Shown here: in pieces, positions 1 through 9,812 of the stretch
Position numbering within the stretch: position 1 is the stretch's first letter
Layout of the letters: each line of letters begins with the position of its first letter
Source of the DNA: an uncultured Blautia sp.
GTDB taxonomy: Bacteria; Bacillota; Clostridia; Lachnospirales; Lachnospiraceae
DNA length: 64,000 bases
Assembly (NCBI GenBank): GCA_900539525.1
Contig: UQCM01000002.1
Coordinates: forward strand, 14,345 to 78,344
Direction: 5' to 3'
Made by a program: the position numbers and the translations under genes
The notes under the pieces: generated by a model
Seen by the model: the letters and a program-made list of their open reading frames with translations, nothing else
What the model was told of the DNA's origin: nothing
The model's database searches: none

Positions 1-330
1 AAATAAAGCAACAGTCATCTTTGTTGCATATTGATAGTCAGCTTTAATCAAGAAACGATCTGTATAGATATACTGCCAAATGGGCGAACACTCATATTTA
101 CTCTCAATTAAGCTTAATTCATTTTCATCTATTTTATTCCATTCTTTTTGCACAAATGAAGCTATGCAATATACATCAGTACCTGGATTCTTTGATAGGA
201 ACTTAGCTTTATTAATTTCATTATCAACAACAAAACCAGCTTCCAAATCAGGAATCTCTTTCTTCATCTGTCTGAAAATTTTAGGGGATACAATACCATA
301 CGATGATCTTGCGGAAAAACATATCCTCAT
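1..330 (-). CDS. Partial polysaccharide-locus protein, unrecognised (runs off left edge)
   Basis: The frame opens with an ATG at 330 and stays open for 110 codons to the window edge, so only the N-terminus is seen. It starts MRICFSARSSYG and is predicted soluble. The start overlaps the stop of the polymerase gene by the four bases ATGA, and a GAGGAGG site lies just upstream, so it is translationally coupled to that gene. Its position at the end of a capsule-type operon suggests a glycosyltransferase or another sugar-modifying enzyme, but I do not recognise the family from this fragment and the function is inference from context only. Base composition is A+T-rich like its neighbours. Confidence 0.7.
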   Translation of the reverse strand, partial: MRICFSARSSYGIVSPKIFRQMKKEIPDLEAGFVVDNEINKAKFLSKNPGTDVYCIASFVQKEWNKIDENELSLIESKYECSPIWQYIYTDRFLIKADYQYATKMTVALF

Positions 331-1535
331 AACTTCATTTCCTCCTCATAAACTAGTGAGTGCGTTAGTAAGGCAACAATAGGGGTCGCATATTGAACCA
401 TATATATGGTATAACTCCAACTTGCTTCATAGAACATGCTACATAAATAAGAAACGCTCGTGCAAAGACAAATGGATTCTGTCGCAGATAACGATCTGTT
501 AGTAATAACATTCTTGATTGTCTTTATCACAAAGTAAACAAACATGAGTACAAACAGAACACCGCCTTTATAAACAAGATTGTACAAACCAGTATGTAAT
601 GCATTAATTAATCTTTCACCCTGAACATAATGGCCAATACCTTGTCCAAAAAAAACATCGCTAGAATTTAAAACTGCAAATACGGCTTGAGCCTCTCGAG
701 CTCTATCATATTCCAACGCGCCTCCTTGTGATCCAAATCTATCAATCATTGCTGATAATAGAGCCCTAGAATATGGAATAGCATACGCAATACCCAAGAT
801 AATCAATAAAGAAATAATTATTTTAAATATAGCAAACTGATTTTTCTTATTTCCTCTAGTATTACAAAATAACTCTGAAACTATTATAATTAAAATTGAA
901 TTAACCATCGATGCCCGCTTAATGAACAACAACCCCAATGTAGCGTAAGCCATAAATGAGCCATAGCCTAGAACTTTGTTTTTTCCAGTAATATGTGAAT
1001 ATGGATACATGAAAGCAAAAACTGAGCCCGATGCCCACCACAAGTAGTATGGCAAACTCCACAAGCCAAGCCTTTGTCCTTCTGATGCAACTGCGTAACT
1101 AAAGTTATAATTTGCTAATGCGAAAAATCCCATTATAATACTGACAAATGCAATTTTCTTCATGATTTCTATATAGTTATCAAAAAACACCCCATCAGCA
1201 AATAGTATTCCAACTCCTACATACATTACAAAGCGCAAGTCTTGTGATAAGAATATATTAATACTTGTACCTTGACTATAAAAATCACTTTTAAATGCAC
1301 CCACAATAGACAGATATATAATAAACAAAATCCATAAACCCAAGTACATTTTGACTTTTTTATTGAAACAGATACTATAACCCACAAGAATTGCTAGGAA
1401 ACCGAAAACAAGCGAAATGCCGTATAAAACATATTTTATCGATTCAGGCAGAATTCCAGCAAAATGAAGAGCAATTCCAGTCGCATATGCCATATATGCG
1501 CTCCCCAGTACAATATTTTTATATGAAATTACCAT
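327..1535 (-). CDS. wzy: O-antigen/capsule polymerase-like membrane protein (Wzy type)
   Basis: A protein of about 402 residues made almost entirely of hydrophobic segments (roughly ten to twelve membrane spans) with a longer hydrophilic loop in the C-terminal half (around SRALLSAMIDRFGSQGG to GQGIGHYVQG). That layout and the GxGxG-containing loop are typical of Wzy polymerases, which join undecaprenyl-linked repeat units on the outer face of the membrane. Wzy proteins share little sequence, so the call rests on topology and on the flippase gene next to it. I chose the ATG at 1535 because an AAGGGG site lies about seven bases upstream; the frame could be extended by 28 codons but without a ribosome site. 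It overlaps the next gene by ATGA. Confidence 0.75.
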   Translation of the reverse strand: MVISYKNIVLGSAYMAYATGIALHFAGILPESIKYVLYGISLVFGFLAILVGYSICFNKKVKMYLGLWILFIIYLSIVGAFKSDFYSQGTSINIFLSQDLRFVMYVGVGILFADGVFFDNYIEIMKKIAFVSIIMGFFALANYNFSYAVASEGQRLGLWSLPYYLWWASGSVFAFMYPYSHITGKNKVLGYGSFMAYATLGLLFIKRASMVNSILIIIVSELFCNTRGNKKNQFAIFKIIISLLIILGIAYAIPYSRALLSAMIDRFGSQGGALEYDRAREAQAVFAVLNSSDVFFGQGIGHYVQGERLINALHTGLYNLVYKGGVLFVLMFVYFVIKTIKNVITNRSLSATESICLCTSVSYLCSMFYEASWSYTIYMVQYATPIVALLTHSLVYEEEMKL

Positions 1536-1652
1536 GGCCAGCCCCTTTCTATAGTATTTTATTGAGTAATATCCGTAATCTAGAAATGCGTTATTGAATA
1601 CTACTAGATTAAGAGTCACACCACATTCAGTTTACATTGTGTGCTACATCTA

Positions 1653-3098
1653 TCATTTTCCATTTAGCAATCTCTTCTTCATTACAAAAAAGCCACCCAA
1701 CAATAATGTACCAATCAAGCATGCAACAACTGTGTATCTAAATACAGTTCTTGAAATCACAGTATTAATCAGAACAATAGCAACAATTGAAATCAAAATC
1801 AATAAATATGATTTGAATGCTAATCCCCAAAAAGACTTTTTAAAAAGTTTCGAAGTATTTATTACAAGGATAAGCGAATATACCGTATAAGATATTGCAG
1901 TACCATATGCAACAAGTTCAAGTTTAAATCCCATTTGTAAAACTAGTAAACACGAGAAAAGGACATTTGCTATACACAAACAGGATGTAGCTCTTAATAA
2001 TTGTTTGTTTTTCTTAAGAATTGTGAATAAATTACCATAAACCATAGTGCCGCCGTATATTGCTACACCAATACACAAAACCTGTGCGGCTGCAACTCCA
2101 TCCACATATGCCGGCATAAACACCTGAACAAACATAGGAATTATTGTATACACAACCATCATAACTGTACAATTAATAATTGTAATGACAAGCAAGTTCT
2201 TCTCAGTTACTTTTAAGAGTTTTTCTTCATCCCGTGTCATTCCATAATAGTTTGACAGTTTTACATACATAACCTGTGAAACCGTTTGCGGAATTAAAAC
2301 CATAACACTAAAAATCGTCTGCGCCACACTATAAAGTCCCAGTTTCTCGCTATCACTAAAATAAAGAATTATAAACTGATCTGAAGTCATTATTAATGTC
2401 CATATTAATCCATTAATAAGTAAGGGGATTCCAGTTTTAATCATTATTAAAAGCAATTTAGTATCATACCAAAATCTAAAAGTCTTAAATTGATTCTTCA
2501 TCAAAACAATTGATGTAAGCGAAAATAGAATTAAAGCAATATAGATACCATAATAACCCAAACAGTAAACGAACAGACCTCCGACAACGACCTGAACCAA
2601 AGTTGAAATCACATTAATTATTGAAGCCAGAAAAAAGTCCCCATGTGCTTTATATTTTGTTGTACAAATACTAACGCAATTACTTAATAAAGCAATTAAA
2701 CATATTAAACAAATACCATTTGCAATCTTTACATCGATTTTTCCTAGCGCAGCAATAATTTGGACTACAATTCCAACAACACTCCCAATAACAAAGTAGG
2801 ATAAACTTATATATGTAAAGGTTGTATTCTTCAATGCTTGCATTCTGTCATCATCATTCGCTCCAGCCGCTTGGGGATAATCTCTATTAAATGAATTTAA
2901 AACTCCTAATTGTAGAAAATTCAAATAGGTTAAAACAATATTAGCTGTTGTATATAATCCATAATCCTTTGGAAGAACAAAGTGTCTTACAAATATTCCA
3001 TAAACAAAAATGAGTACAGCATGTACACCAGTAGCGAATACTGAGATTAAGTAATCGGATTTAATCAAATTCTTTATTCTTTGTATTTTCTCAGGCAA
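1653..3098 (-). CDS. wzx: Polysaccharide flippase (Wzx / PST-MATE-like family)
   Basis: This 481-residue protein has about twelve to fourteen membrane segments spread over its length and the N-terminal pattern of the polysaccharide transporter family (VLPKDYGLYTTANIVLTY near residues 41-58, the usual 'G.y.....l' region after span 1). Members flip undecaprenyl-diphosphate-linked repeat units across the membrane. It sits directly upstream of the Wzy-like gene, making a Wzx/Wzy pathway. The start is a TTG at 3098, nine bases after a GGGAGG site; no better ATG fits the ribosome site. The DNA is A+T-rich. Confidence 0.85.
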   Translation of the reverse strand: MPEKIQRIKNLIKSDYLISVFATGVHAVLIFVYGIFVRHFVLPKDYGLYTTANIVLTYLNFLQLGVLNSFNRDYPQAAGANDDDRMQALKNTTFTYISLSYFVIGSVVGIVVQIIAALGKIDVKIANGICLICLIALLSNCVSICTTKYKAHGDFFLASIINVISTLVQVVVGGLFVYCLGYYGIYIALILFSLTSIVLMKNQFKTFRFWYDTKLLLIMIKTGIPLLINGLIWTLIMTSDQFIILYFSDSEKLGLYSVAQTIFSVMVLIPQTVSQVMYVKLSNYYGMTRDEEKLLKVTEKNLLVITIINCTVMMVVYTIIPMFVQVFMPAYVDGVAAAQVLCIGVAIYGGTMVYGNLFTILKKNKQLLRATSCLCIANVLFSCLLVLQMGFKLELVAYGTAISYTVYSLILVINTSKLFKKSFWGLAFKSYLLILISIVAIVLINTVISRTVFRYTVVACLIGTLLLGGFFVMKKRLLNGK

Positions 3099-3179
3099 AT
3101 CGTTCTTCCTCCCATCTCAGCTCATCTCAAGATTACTTTTATCTAAAAATCCCTCTCATGCTGTATCGAGAAACTTCTC

Positions 3180-4418
3180 TTAGGCACGATCCAAAGCCCG
3201 CATTTTTATCGCTTTCAAAATCTTATTACTTTGTGCAAAACCTGTTTTGTTTGATTTAACAAATGATTGAGCATTTTTTCCAAACAAGAAAAGACGTTCA
3301 TTATCCCAAGCACACACTTCTTCAATTTTCCTACGAAGTGTATCTATGTTATGATCTTCAACATACAATATATAGTCGTCATATTCACTAGGAATCCCCT
3401 CTAGTTTATAACTAATCAAAGGTTTTCCAAGACTCAAAGTATCTAATATTTTTGATGGAAAGCTATACTTTGTAAACTCATATATACTGTCTTTTCTTGG
3501 GTTTATTACAATATCCGCTTCGAGCAATGTCCTTTGTGCCACATCATATGAAACATACCCGAGATATTTTATCCTGTTATCTCTTTCTGCCATTTTTTTG
3601 ACATACTCTTCTGCATTTCCCGAACCACATAGAACCAATTCAATATTAGTATTCTCTATCATCAAAAACGCATCTACTAAATCGCGAACTCCGTATTCTT
3701 CTGTAATTCCACCACCATAGTACAGGCGTTTCTTGCAGCGCTGACTATCTGGTATAAAAGGAATATTGCTAGACTCTTTTGCAACGCCCTCCATAACTAC
3801 ATATTTATCCCTACACCCAATATAATCTGCCATTAAGTCAGAGAAGAGAATATACATGTCAATGTCTTTTTTCGTATTTTTCAAAAGGTGATTCATATAA
3901 TCTAAATAGCATCTTCTTAACAAATACTTAAGTCCTTTTTTTCTTCCAGCATACATATATTCTGGCAAATCTGGGATAATAATTGATGTTACTACATTAT
4001 TGTTCTTTTTTTTGATTTTTTCTAATATCCTAAGGTTATACCAAGTACAAGCATAACAAATGACTACTGTCTCATTATTTCCGTTTAGGTCAACCCAATG
4101 CTTAATTCTACTTTTTAAGCTATTATACCACGATATTTTTGAAAGAACCGGAATATTTAAGAACGGTAAACTATCGATCTTCACGTTATTCTCACAGGTC
4201 ATATCATCGTCTGTAATGAATATTTTTTTAAACCCTTTAGGATACTCCCTAATGTGCAGTTTATTAAAAACACTTATTTGCGATCCGTTTTTTGCTAAGC
4301 CCTTTATCAATTCAGCTTGTATAAATGAACTGACTTCTTCCATAGGAGTAATCTCATATTCATTAACAAACTGTTTAAGATGGTCAGGAACCATCAAAGA
4401 TATAAACGCAATATTCAC
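3180..4418 (-). CDS. Glycosyltransferase, GT4-like
   Basis: A cytoplasmic glycosyltransferase of about 412 residues with a GT-B fold. The C-terminal half carries the usual GT4 landmarks: a glycine-rich 'YYGGGITEEYG' loop, the 'LVLCGSG' strand, 'IKYLGYVSYD' and the donor-binding region 'RKDSIYEFTKYSFPSKILDTLSLGKPLI', where the family normally has an E-x7-E-like motif. It would add one sugar of the repeat unit; donor and linkage cannot be read from sequence. I chose the GTG at 4418: it follows a GGAG/AGGGAG site by eight bases and overlaps the previous stop as GTGA, a typical coupled junction. An in-frame ATG at 4442 lies inside the upstream gene and lacks a ribosome site. Confidence 0.85.
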   Translation of the reverse strand: MNIAFISLMVPDHLKQFVNEYEITPMEEVSSFIQAELIKGLAKNGSQISVFNKLHIREYPKGFKKIFITDDDMTCENNVKIDSLPFLNIPVLSKISWYNSLKSRIKHWVDLNGNNETVVICYACTWYNLRILEKIKKKNNNVVTSIIIPDLPEYMYAGRKKGLKYLLRRCYLDYMNHLLKNTKKDIDMYILFSDLMADYIGCRDKYVVMEGVAKESSNIPFIPDSQRCKKRLYYGGGITEEYGVRDLVDAFLMIENTNIELVLCGSGNAEEYVKKMAERDNRIKYLGYVSYDVAQRTLLEADIVINPRKDSIYEFTKYSFPSKILDTLSLGKPLISYKLEGIPSEYDDYILYVEDHNIDTLRRKIEEVCAWDNERLFLFGKNAQSFVKSNKTGFAQSNKILKAIKMRALDRA

Positions 4419-5056
4419 AATACTTTCTCCCTCTCCAAGCAAACACTATCTTTAATCAATAAAAAACTTTCAGGGTCATTAAATGATATCGAATACTGTT
4501 TTAATTCTTCATCATTTAACCTCCACCATTCAGAATGAAGTAATTGTTGCGCAATGTCATTGGAAAATCTATCTCGTATTTTTCTTGCAGGGTTTCCAGC
4601 CCATATTTCATATGGTGGTATATCTTTAGTAACTACACTCCCCATTCCAACTATAGAACCTGTTTGAATACGCGTCCCCTCTTTAATAAAACATCCCATA
4701 CCAATCCAAACATCGTTCTCTATAATCGTCTGTCTACTTTCTGTATCTTTATGGTGCGCAAAGTTTGTCCTTAAAACATTCTTACCCGTAACAAACACCG
4801 GAGATGTTGAAACGTATCCAACTTGGTGAGTAGCACCACCAATCTTACATCCATCTGCAATTGAGCAAAATGAACCTACTTCAACATTATTTAAGAAGCA
4901 ATCATGACCAATATATGAATACCTATCCATTTTAACTCTATACAACTGGCTTCCTGAACATACCTTTGATTTTGCATTTACTATACTTTTCCCTATTGCG
5001 GGTCGTTGTAATATCTCTCTAAGTCCTTTTGATAAATAATAACTAATTTTTCCCAT
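4415..5056 (-). CDS. Hexapeptide-repeat acetyltransferase (CatB/WbbJ-like)
   Basis: A 213-residue protein with left-handed beta-helix repeats: a first coil around residues 46-75 (SYIGHDCFLNNVEVGSFCSI), a long loop holding the putative catalytic histidine region (TNFAHHKDT), then further coils (IIENDVWIGMGCFIKEGTRI, GSIVGMGSVVTKDIPPYEIWAGNPARKIRDRF). The ending 'P.....GnPAk.ir.RF' is the signature of the xenobiotic/O-acetyltransferase branch. It probably O- or N-acetylates a sugar in the repeat unit using acetyl-CoA. A GGAGAAA site precedes the ATG, and the stop overlaps the next start (GTGA). Confidence 0.88.
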   Translation of the reverse strand: MGKISYYLSKGLREILQRPAIGKSIVNAKSKVCSGSQLYRVKMDRYSYIGHDCFLNNVEVGSFCSIADGCKIGGATHQVGYVSTSPVFVTGKNVLRTNFAHHKDTESRQTIIENDVWIGMGCFIKEGTRIQTGSIVGMGSVVTKDIPPYEIWAGNPARKIRDRFSNDIAQQLLHSEWWRLNDEELKQYSISFNDPESFLLIKDSVCLEREKVL

Positions 5057-5077
5057 AAATATTTCTCCGGTATTTTC

Positions 5078-6301
5078 TCAATCAATTATGGAACAGTTAA
5101 AATGCGCCATTATGATTTCATATCCTTTTTGAACAGTATAGTTTTCCTCCAAATACTCTCGACTATTTCGACCCATGCTTGCAAGGTCAGCAGCTAATGC
5201 ATCTCTAACACAATCTGCAAACGCACTGCTGTCATTGCTCATACACTTCCATCCAAATCCATTTTTTACAACAATATCCCCCATATCTGTATTAGGATCA
5301 GAAGCAACTAATACCGGTTTGGAGCGTTGCATATATGAGAGAATTCTTGAAGGAAAGTTTGGAATTGAAAATCTATAATCTAAAAACACCAATCCTACAT
5401 CACATGCGTCTGCAAGCAACTCATAATCAGCCTTTGGAAGTGATTCCAAAAGCATTGCATTATTAATGCTATGTTCACAAATGAAAGACTTTATTTTATT
5501 GGCTTCTGAGCCTCCTCCTACTACAAAGATAAACGCATTATCTAAATCTTTAATAGCATCTAAACACGAAAGAAAGAAATCTATTCCTTGAGGTTTTCCT
5601 AAGTTGCCACCATATACAAACACCTTCTTATCTATCGGTATTCTATACTTCTTTCTGATATCAATTTTTTCTTCCATGGTGTGTTTGTCATCTAATAATT
5701 TGACACAATTTGGGCATACCTCGATTTTCCTTTTTTTTATAAATCTATTATGTTCTAATACATAGTCCACATTTGCAGGGCTCATACATCCGATATAATC
5801 CGATATCTTGTATAACTTCTTTTCCTTACTTCGAAATGCTTTATATATTATCCCTTTTATTCCGGTAGTACTTAGCATTCCAAGATCTACAGCATTTTGC
5901 GGGAAGATATCCTTAAGCAGAAGATAGCTAGCCGCATCACACTTTTTCTTTAAATACGCCACTGTTCCAACTAATGTAATAGGTGGAGTTGGATAAAGAA
6001 TTAAATCAAACTTTTCATCTGAGTAATATCTGGCAATAGCTTTTTGAAATTGTTTGTCAATCATAATAGTTGCGATACCTTTTTCGATAATTTTAACATT
6101 TCCGGTTATATTACCAGTCTTGATTCGCAACACATGAATTCCTCGTTCATCTGCAACCTCTGTATTTTTCCCTTTTCGTTTTTCACTTGCACATGCAACA
6201 AAGACTTCATGCCCATTTGCAACAAACTCTTGTAATAATTCTTCGTAGAAGCTAATATGATCATTTTCAGAATAACTAATTGATAAAAAAATGACTTTCA
6301 T
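5078..6301 (-). CDS. Glycosyltransferase, GT4 family (WbuB/WcaI-like)
   Basis: A 407-residue GT-B enzyme. The N-terminal domain starts MKVIFLSISYSENDHISFYEELLQEF with the 'HEVFVACAS' strand of WcaI/WbuB-type transferases; the C-terminal domain has 'KKVFVYGGNLGKPQGIDFFL', 'FIFVVGGGSEANKIK', 'LLESLPKADYELLADACDVGLVFLD' and 'FPSRILSYMQRSKPVLVASDP', the nucleotide-sugar donor site. It probably adds an N-acetylated amino sugar early in assembly, as many WbuB relatives do, but the donor is inference. An AAAGG ribosome site precedes the ATG. It lies between a CapA-like phosphoesterase and the acetyltransferase with short gaps. Confidence 0.88.
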   Translation of the reverse strand: MKVIFLSISYSENDHISFYEELLQEFVANGHEVFVACASEKRKGKNTEVADERGIHVLRIKTGNITGNVKIIEKGIATIMIDKQFQKAIARYYSDEKFDLILYPTPPITLVGTVAYLKKKCDAASYLLLKDIFPQNAVDLGMLSTTGIKGIIYKAFRSKEKKLYKISDYIGCMSPANVDYVLEHNRFIKKRKIEVCPNCVKLLDDKHTMEEKIDIRKKYRIPIDKKVFVYGGNLGKPQGIDFFLSCLDAIKDLDNAFIFVVGGGSEANKIKSFICEHSINNAMLLESLPKADYELLADACDVGLVFLDYRFSIPNFPSRILSYMQRSKPVLVASDPNTDMGDIVVKNGFGWKCMSNDSSAFADCVRDALAADLASMGRNSREYLEENYTVQKGYEIIMAHFNCSIID

Positions 6302-6315
6302 AATATTATAACCTT

Positions 6316-7347
6316 TTAGTCCTTAATCAACTTGATTAATTTAATTCTTGCAATTCCAATTTTTTCCTTCAAAGCAAATCTACTTCCCTTATATCTATCA
6401 AAAACAGGAACCAAAAAACCTTTTTTTCTGTTTTTTTTGAAATAAACTTTATAATCTTTGTCATTCATATTACGATATGGTGATTCACTATTAATGATTT
6501 TTCCTTCAATAAATGATTCAGAAGAAATTTTGTTTACTGTATAATCTGCTCCATCTGTAACAAACCAATGACATTTAAACTCGCCTGTATTATCGTCAAT
6601 TTCAAATGCCATTGCCTTTTTTGATATTTCTGGAAATGTAAGTTTACCGTCAAAGTACAATTTAGATGGCATATAAAAGTTTCCTAAACCATATATAATT
6701 GGTGCACCTTTATATAATTCTCCACCTTGAGTAACATGAGAATGATTTCCTATAACTGCAAATACTCCATGATCTATTAAATCCTTACTTAATGTTCTAT
6801 GCATTGGAAAAGGTAATATCTCCATGTCATAATTCCAATGAAAATAACATATTACTCGTTGCTCCCTATGTTGTACTGTATACCTAATAACCTCGTCAAA
6901 GAACGCTTCATATGCACAATCAACAATTTTTTCATTGTTAATAGTATTTTTATTAGTACGTGTATACATTTTCCAGCAATGTGCAAATATCGCATAGGTA
7001 GTATTACCACTCTCTAAAATACAAGGCTCAATCAAGCCCTTAGTATATCTTCCAACACATCCATATCCTTTTTTTTCCAAAATTTGTACTGTGCTTTCAA
7101 TCAGTTCAGGATAATCATATGTATGATTATTTGCTATTGAAAAAACTGTTCTCTCCGGATCAAATGAATTTAATACCTCTTCGCAATTAAATAACTTACT
7201 ATCCGAATACGGTTCATCATTTCTAATTAATCCTTCCAAATTACACAAAATAGCTTGTTTTTCAAAAATACCGCTTTTAATAATGTCTTTCTGAAAACAT
7301 TTTGCCAATACTGGATTTGGGCATGAAATATCTCCAATCACTATCAT
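6316..7347 (-). CDS. capA: CapA/PgsA-like metallophosphoesterase
   Basis: A 343-residue protein of the CapA family (calcineurin-like phosphoesterase fold). Visible landmarks are the opening 'IVIGDISCPNP' metal-binding strand, 'CNLEGLI' (Asn-Glu pair), 'SIANNHTYDY' (NNH motif), 'VICYFHWNYD', 'VIGNHSHVTQGGELYKGAPIIYGLGNFYM'. Classic CapA/PgsA proteins help make or export poly-gamma-glutamate, but no PgsB/PgsC partners are present and there is no signal peptide, so I infer a cytoplasmic role in modifying the polysaccharide. Next to it is an adenylate-forming CapK-like gene, a pairing often seen in capsule loci. Confidence 0.82.
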   Translation of the reverse strand: MIVIGDISCPNPVLAKCFQKDIIKSGIFEKQAILCNLEGLIRNDEPYSDSKLFNCEEVLNSFDPERTVFSIANNHTYDYPELIESTVQILEKKGYGCVGRYTKGLIEPCILESGNTTYAIFAHCWKMYTRTNKNTINNEKIVDCAYEAFFDEVIRYTVQHREQRVICYFHWNYDMEILPFPMHRTLSKDLIDHGVFAVIGNHSHVTQGGELYKGAPIIYGLGNFYMPSKLYFDGKLTFPEISKKAMAFEIDDNTGEFKCHWFVTDGADYTVNKISSESFIEGKIINSESPYRNMNDKDYKVYFKKNRKKGFLVPVFDRYKGSRFALKEKIGIARIKLIKLIKD

Positions 7348-7363
7348 TTATAACAACCTCATA

Positions 7364-8674
7364 TTACACATTTCTTTTATAATTACATATTGTTTTCTTG
7401 AACTTTCCTGAATTAAGATGCGGTATTTCATTTACAAATTCAATTTGTATATTTGCATCATCTCCAAGTATATTCTTCATATAATTCCTAATTTCTTCTG
7501 GATCATATAATTCTTTATCACAATTTAATTTTAATAAATAGTCCTTTGCGTCATCTTGAATAAATTGATATTGCGATAATTTATCATATTTCCACATATA
7601 CACACTCCATGTATGAGGTGTTAATGCGTTACCTTTCGTATCATAAATAACATCCACTTTTCTGCCTTGAATATTAGTAATTATATCTGTACCAATACCA
7701 CACAAAGATTTTTCGCATCGAATAGCCAAATCCCCGGTGTCATATCTTATAATTGGAAATGCATAATTAAATAAATCTGTAACAACTACTCTTCCCAATT
7801 CACCAACGTCAGCTTGTTCATCCGAATCCATCTTTAATATTTCAATTATATAATTTGCAGAATTAACATGAAATTCTTCGTGCTCTATACACTGATGGGC
7901 TAACACTCCATTTTCTTCATTTGAATATCTAGATACAACTGTACACCCAAACATGTCTCTCAATCTATTTCGAATTTCCGGAGTCTGTATTTCCGAACCA
8001 GTAATAAGTGTTTTTATATTGAACATATCTTTAGAATCACCACATTTTTCTAAATATCTAACCAAATACTCATATGTGGATACATACCCTATCGCAGCTG
8101 AAATCTTAGAATTCTTTTTTAATAATTGTCTAATACCCTCAAATGTATCATCTGTAAAATGTAATATATCTACCGGAATCATATTTTTAGCAATTTGCGC
8201 TAATTTTGAATTTTTGTTTTTTTCGGTCCAGACACGAAAATAAATAAATTTATCTCCGACATTGTTACCCACAAATTTATTAAAATAAATTAATTCTGCT
8301 AACACACGATATCTTTTACCCATATCTTGCATCATTGTAAAAGGTGTTCCCGTCGATCCAGAGGTCGTCATATAATGCAATTTTTTTCCTTTATAAGCTC
8401 TAGATTGCATTTCTTGATAATTATCTTTAATAATATTCTTATTAATCACTGGAAAATCTTCTATTTTTTCTTTTCCTGACAAAGACATTCTATAATAACT
8501 TGTTGTCGATTTTGCATGTCGAATCAACTTATCTAAATAATGCTGCTGCTCTATTATTAGTTGCTCCTTCGGAAGACTCATTATTCTTTTAATATCTTTA
8601 TAAGGCTTTCTAATTTTTCCACCCCGTAATCCATCAACAATCCAAAACACAATCTCACGTAAGTTTGTTTTCAT
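7364..8674 (-). CDS. capK: CapK/PaaK-like adenylate-forming enzyme
   Basis: A 436-residue member of the phenylacetate-CoA-ligase-like (CapK) family. The AMP-binding loop is seen as 'MTTSGSTGTPFTMMQD', followed by 'YSNEENGVLAHQC' and the adenylation core 'VVTDLFNYAFPIIRYDTGDLAIRC', ending with a C-terminal lid that has 'LNSGKFKKTI' (candidate catalytic lysine). CapK relatives in capsule loci are thought to activate a carboxylate for attachment to the glycan; phenylacetate breakdown is unlikely here. The frame extends upstream by 72 codons into the ATP-grasp gene, but the ATG at 8674 follows a GGAGAG site and begins only 20 bases after that gene ends, so I use it. Confidence 0.82.
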   Translation of the reverse strand: MKTNLREIVFWIVDGLRGGKIRKPYKDIKRIMSLPKEQLIIEQQHYLDKLIRHAKSTTSYYRMSLSGKEKIEDFPVINKNIIKDNYQEMQSRAYKGKKLHYMTTSGSTGTPFTMMQDMGKRYRVLAELIYFNKFVGNNVGDKFIYFRVWTEKNKNSKLAQIAKNMIPVDILHFTDDTFEGIRQLLKKNSKISAAIGYVSTYEYLVRYLEKCGDSKDMFNIKTLITGSEIQTPEIRNRLRDMFGCTVVSRYSNEENGVLAHQCIEHEEFHVNSANYIIEILKMDSDEQADVGELGRVVVTDLFNYAFPIIRYDTGDLAIRCEKSLCGIGTDIITNIQGRKVDVIYDTKGNALTPHTWSVYMWKYDKLSQYQFIQDDAKDYLLKLNCDKELYDPEEIRNYMKNILGDDANIQIEFVNEIPHLNSGKFKKTICNYKRNV

Positions 8675-8693
8675 AATATATTCTCTCCATTTA

Positions 8694-9791
8694 CTAATAT
8701 CCACTTCCAAATTCAAATATTTCTTCACCTTCAAGGATGATCGGTTCAACATCGACATCACGAAGGAAAATATATGGTTTCTCATAATGGTGGTACTGAT
8801 CTCTTTCAACACGATCAGCATTTCCATCTTCCAAAATTTTAATTGTGTCCTCGATAAGATCAAAGCCCACATGTGCCATAACACCTGCATACGCCATATG
8901 ACGGATATTCACCTCAGTAACCTTCATATTTCCATCTTTATCTTCTTTTAAGTCAAAAGAAAGAATACCGTGAGCAGGCACGCCAAGCTTCTTCTCCAAA
9001 TATTTAATGCAGCTATCACAGAACTCATTGATCCTGTCTTCATTAAGGAAACGACCGAAGTGTGTATTACCGGTAACATGAGAAGGCGCTGTATTGGCCA
9101 TAACATACTCAGCACATTCAAGAGAAGCACCCTTCACATATTCACCATTGTAGTAAAGCATCTCATTTGCAAGATGACGACCGGTGAGGAATTCGCTTAC
9201 AGTAAATTCAGGAATCTTTGCATTAATAAATAGCCAACTCTTATAACTGCTGATGTCATCTAACCGCAAAGACCCCAGTCCACCGGTTCCTTCTGTTGCA
9301 CGAATCCAGCAAGGAAATCCGATTTCGTTTTCAACATCCTCAAAACGGGGATTCTCCTGAGTAACCTTGATTGTCTTCGGAATGTAATCTGTACCCTTAA
9401 GGAGATCAGCCATAATGGACTTATCTCTCAAGGACTCGGACAGAAGCTTGCATCCCATGAAAACAGGACACGGAAACTTTCCATTTTTTTCGTAGAATCC
9501 TCCCCACTCAACAATCTCAGCCTCTGGCTGAACAAAAGCGTAATCAACACATCTTTCTGCTATAAGCCTTTCAATCCAAGGAAAATATTCCGGATTATCA
9601 CAACGAGGGCAAATATAGTATTCATCTACAAGATTCTTTCCATCTTTTGTCTTCATGAAGAATCCCATAGCTTTCTTCTCAACATCGCAGCCGATGATTC
9701 TATAATCTGGATGATTTTCTCTAATAATAGTTGTAATAGAGCGTGGTGTCAGTCCACCAATACCTGTTACCAAAATTGTTTTACTCATCAT
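8694..9791 (-). CDS. ATP-grasp ligase-like protein (CarB-like)
   Basis: A 365-residue ATP-grasp protein. It has a Rossmann-like pre-ATP-grasp domain with 'ILVTGIGGLTPRSITTII' near residues 6-23, a central segment 'FPCWIRATEGTGGLGSLRLDD' that acts as the ATP-binding loop, and 'HGILSFDLKEDKDGNMKVTEVNIR', the acidic/Asn metal-binding strand of the family. Such enzymes form an acyl-phosphate and ligate it to an amine, so it may attach an amino acid or build an amide on a sugar. It is followed closely by the CapK-like gene and preceded by a second ATP-grasp gene; the two are only distantly similar. Either of the first two ATG codons could be the start. Confidence 0.8.
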   Translation of the reverse strand: MMSKTILVTGIGGLTPRSITTIIRENHPDYRIIGCDVEKKAMGFFMKTKDGKNLVDEYYICPRCDNPEYFPWIERLIAERCVDYAFVQPEAEIVEWGGFYEKNGKFPCPVFMGCKLLSESLRDKSIMADLLKGTDYIPKTIKVTQENPRFEDVENEIGFPCWIRATEGTGGLGSLRLDDISSYKSWLFINAKIPEFTVSEFLTGRHLANEMLYYNGEYVKGASLECAEYVMANTAPSHVTGNTHFGRFLNEDRINEFCDSCIKYLEKKLGVPAHGILSFDLKEDKDGNMKVTEVNIRHMAYAGVMAHVGFDLIEDTIKILEDGNADRVERDQYHHYEKPYIFLRDVDVEPIILEGEEIFEFGSGY

Positions 9792-9812
9792 TCTTTCTCA
9801 CATTCTTATTAA

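Noticed and set aside
6316..7347. Poly-gamma-glutamate capsule synthesis (CapABC)
   Set aside because: CapB and CapC synthase genes are missing and the protein has no signal peptide or membrane anchor.
7364..8674. Phenylacetate-CoA ligase in aromatic degradation
   Set aside because: The neighbours are all polysaccharide genes and no paa genes are present; CapK-like function fits better.
8675..8890. 72-codon N-terminal extension of the CapK-like gene
   Set aside because: It overlaps the ATP-grasp gene and has no ribosome site; the ATG at 8674 has one.
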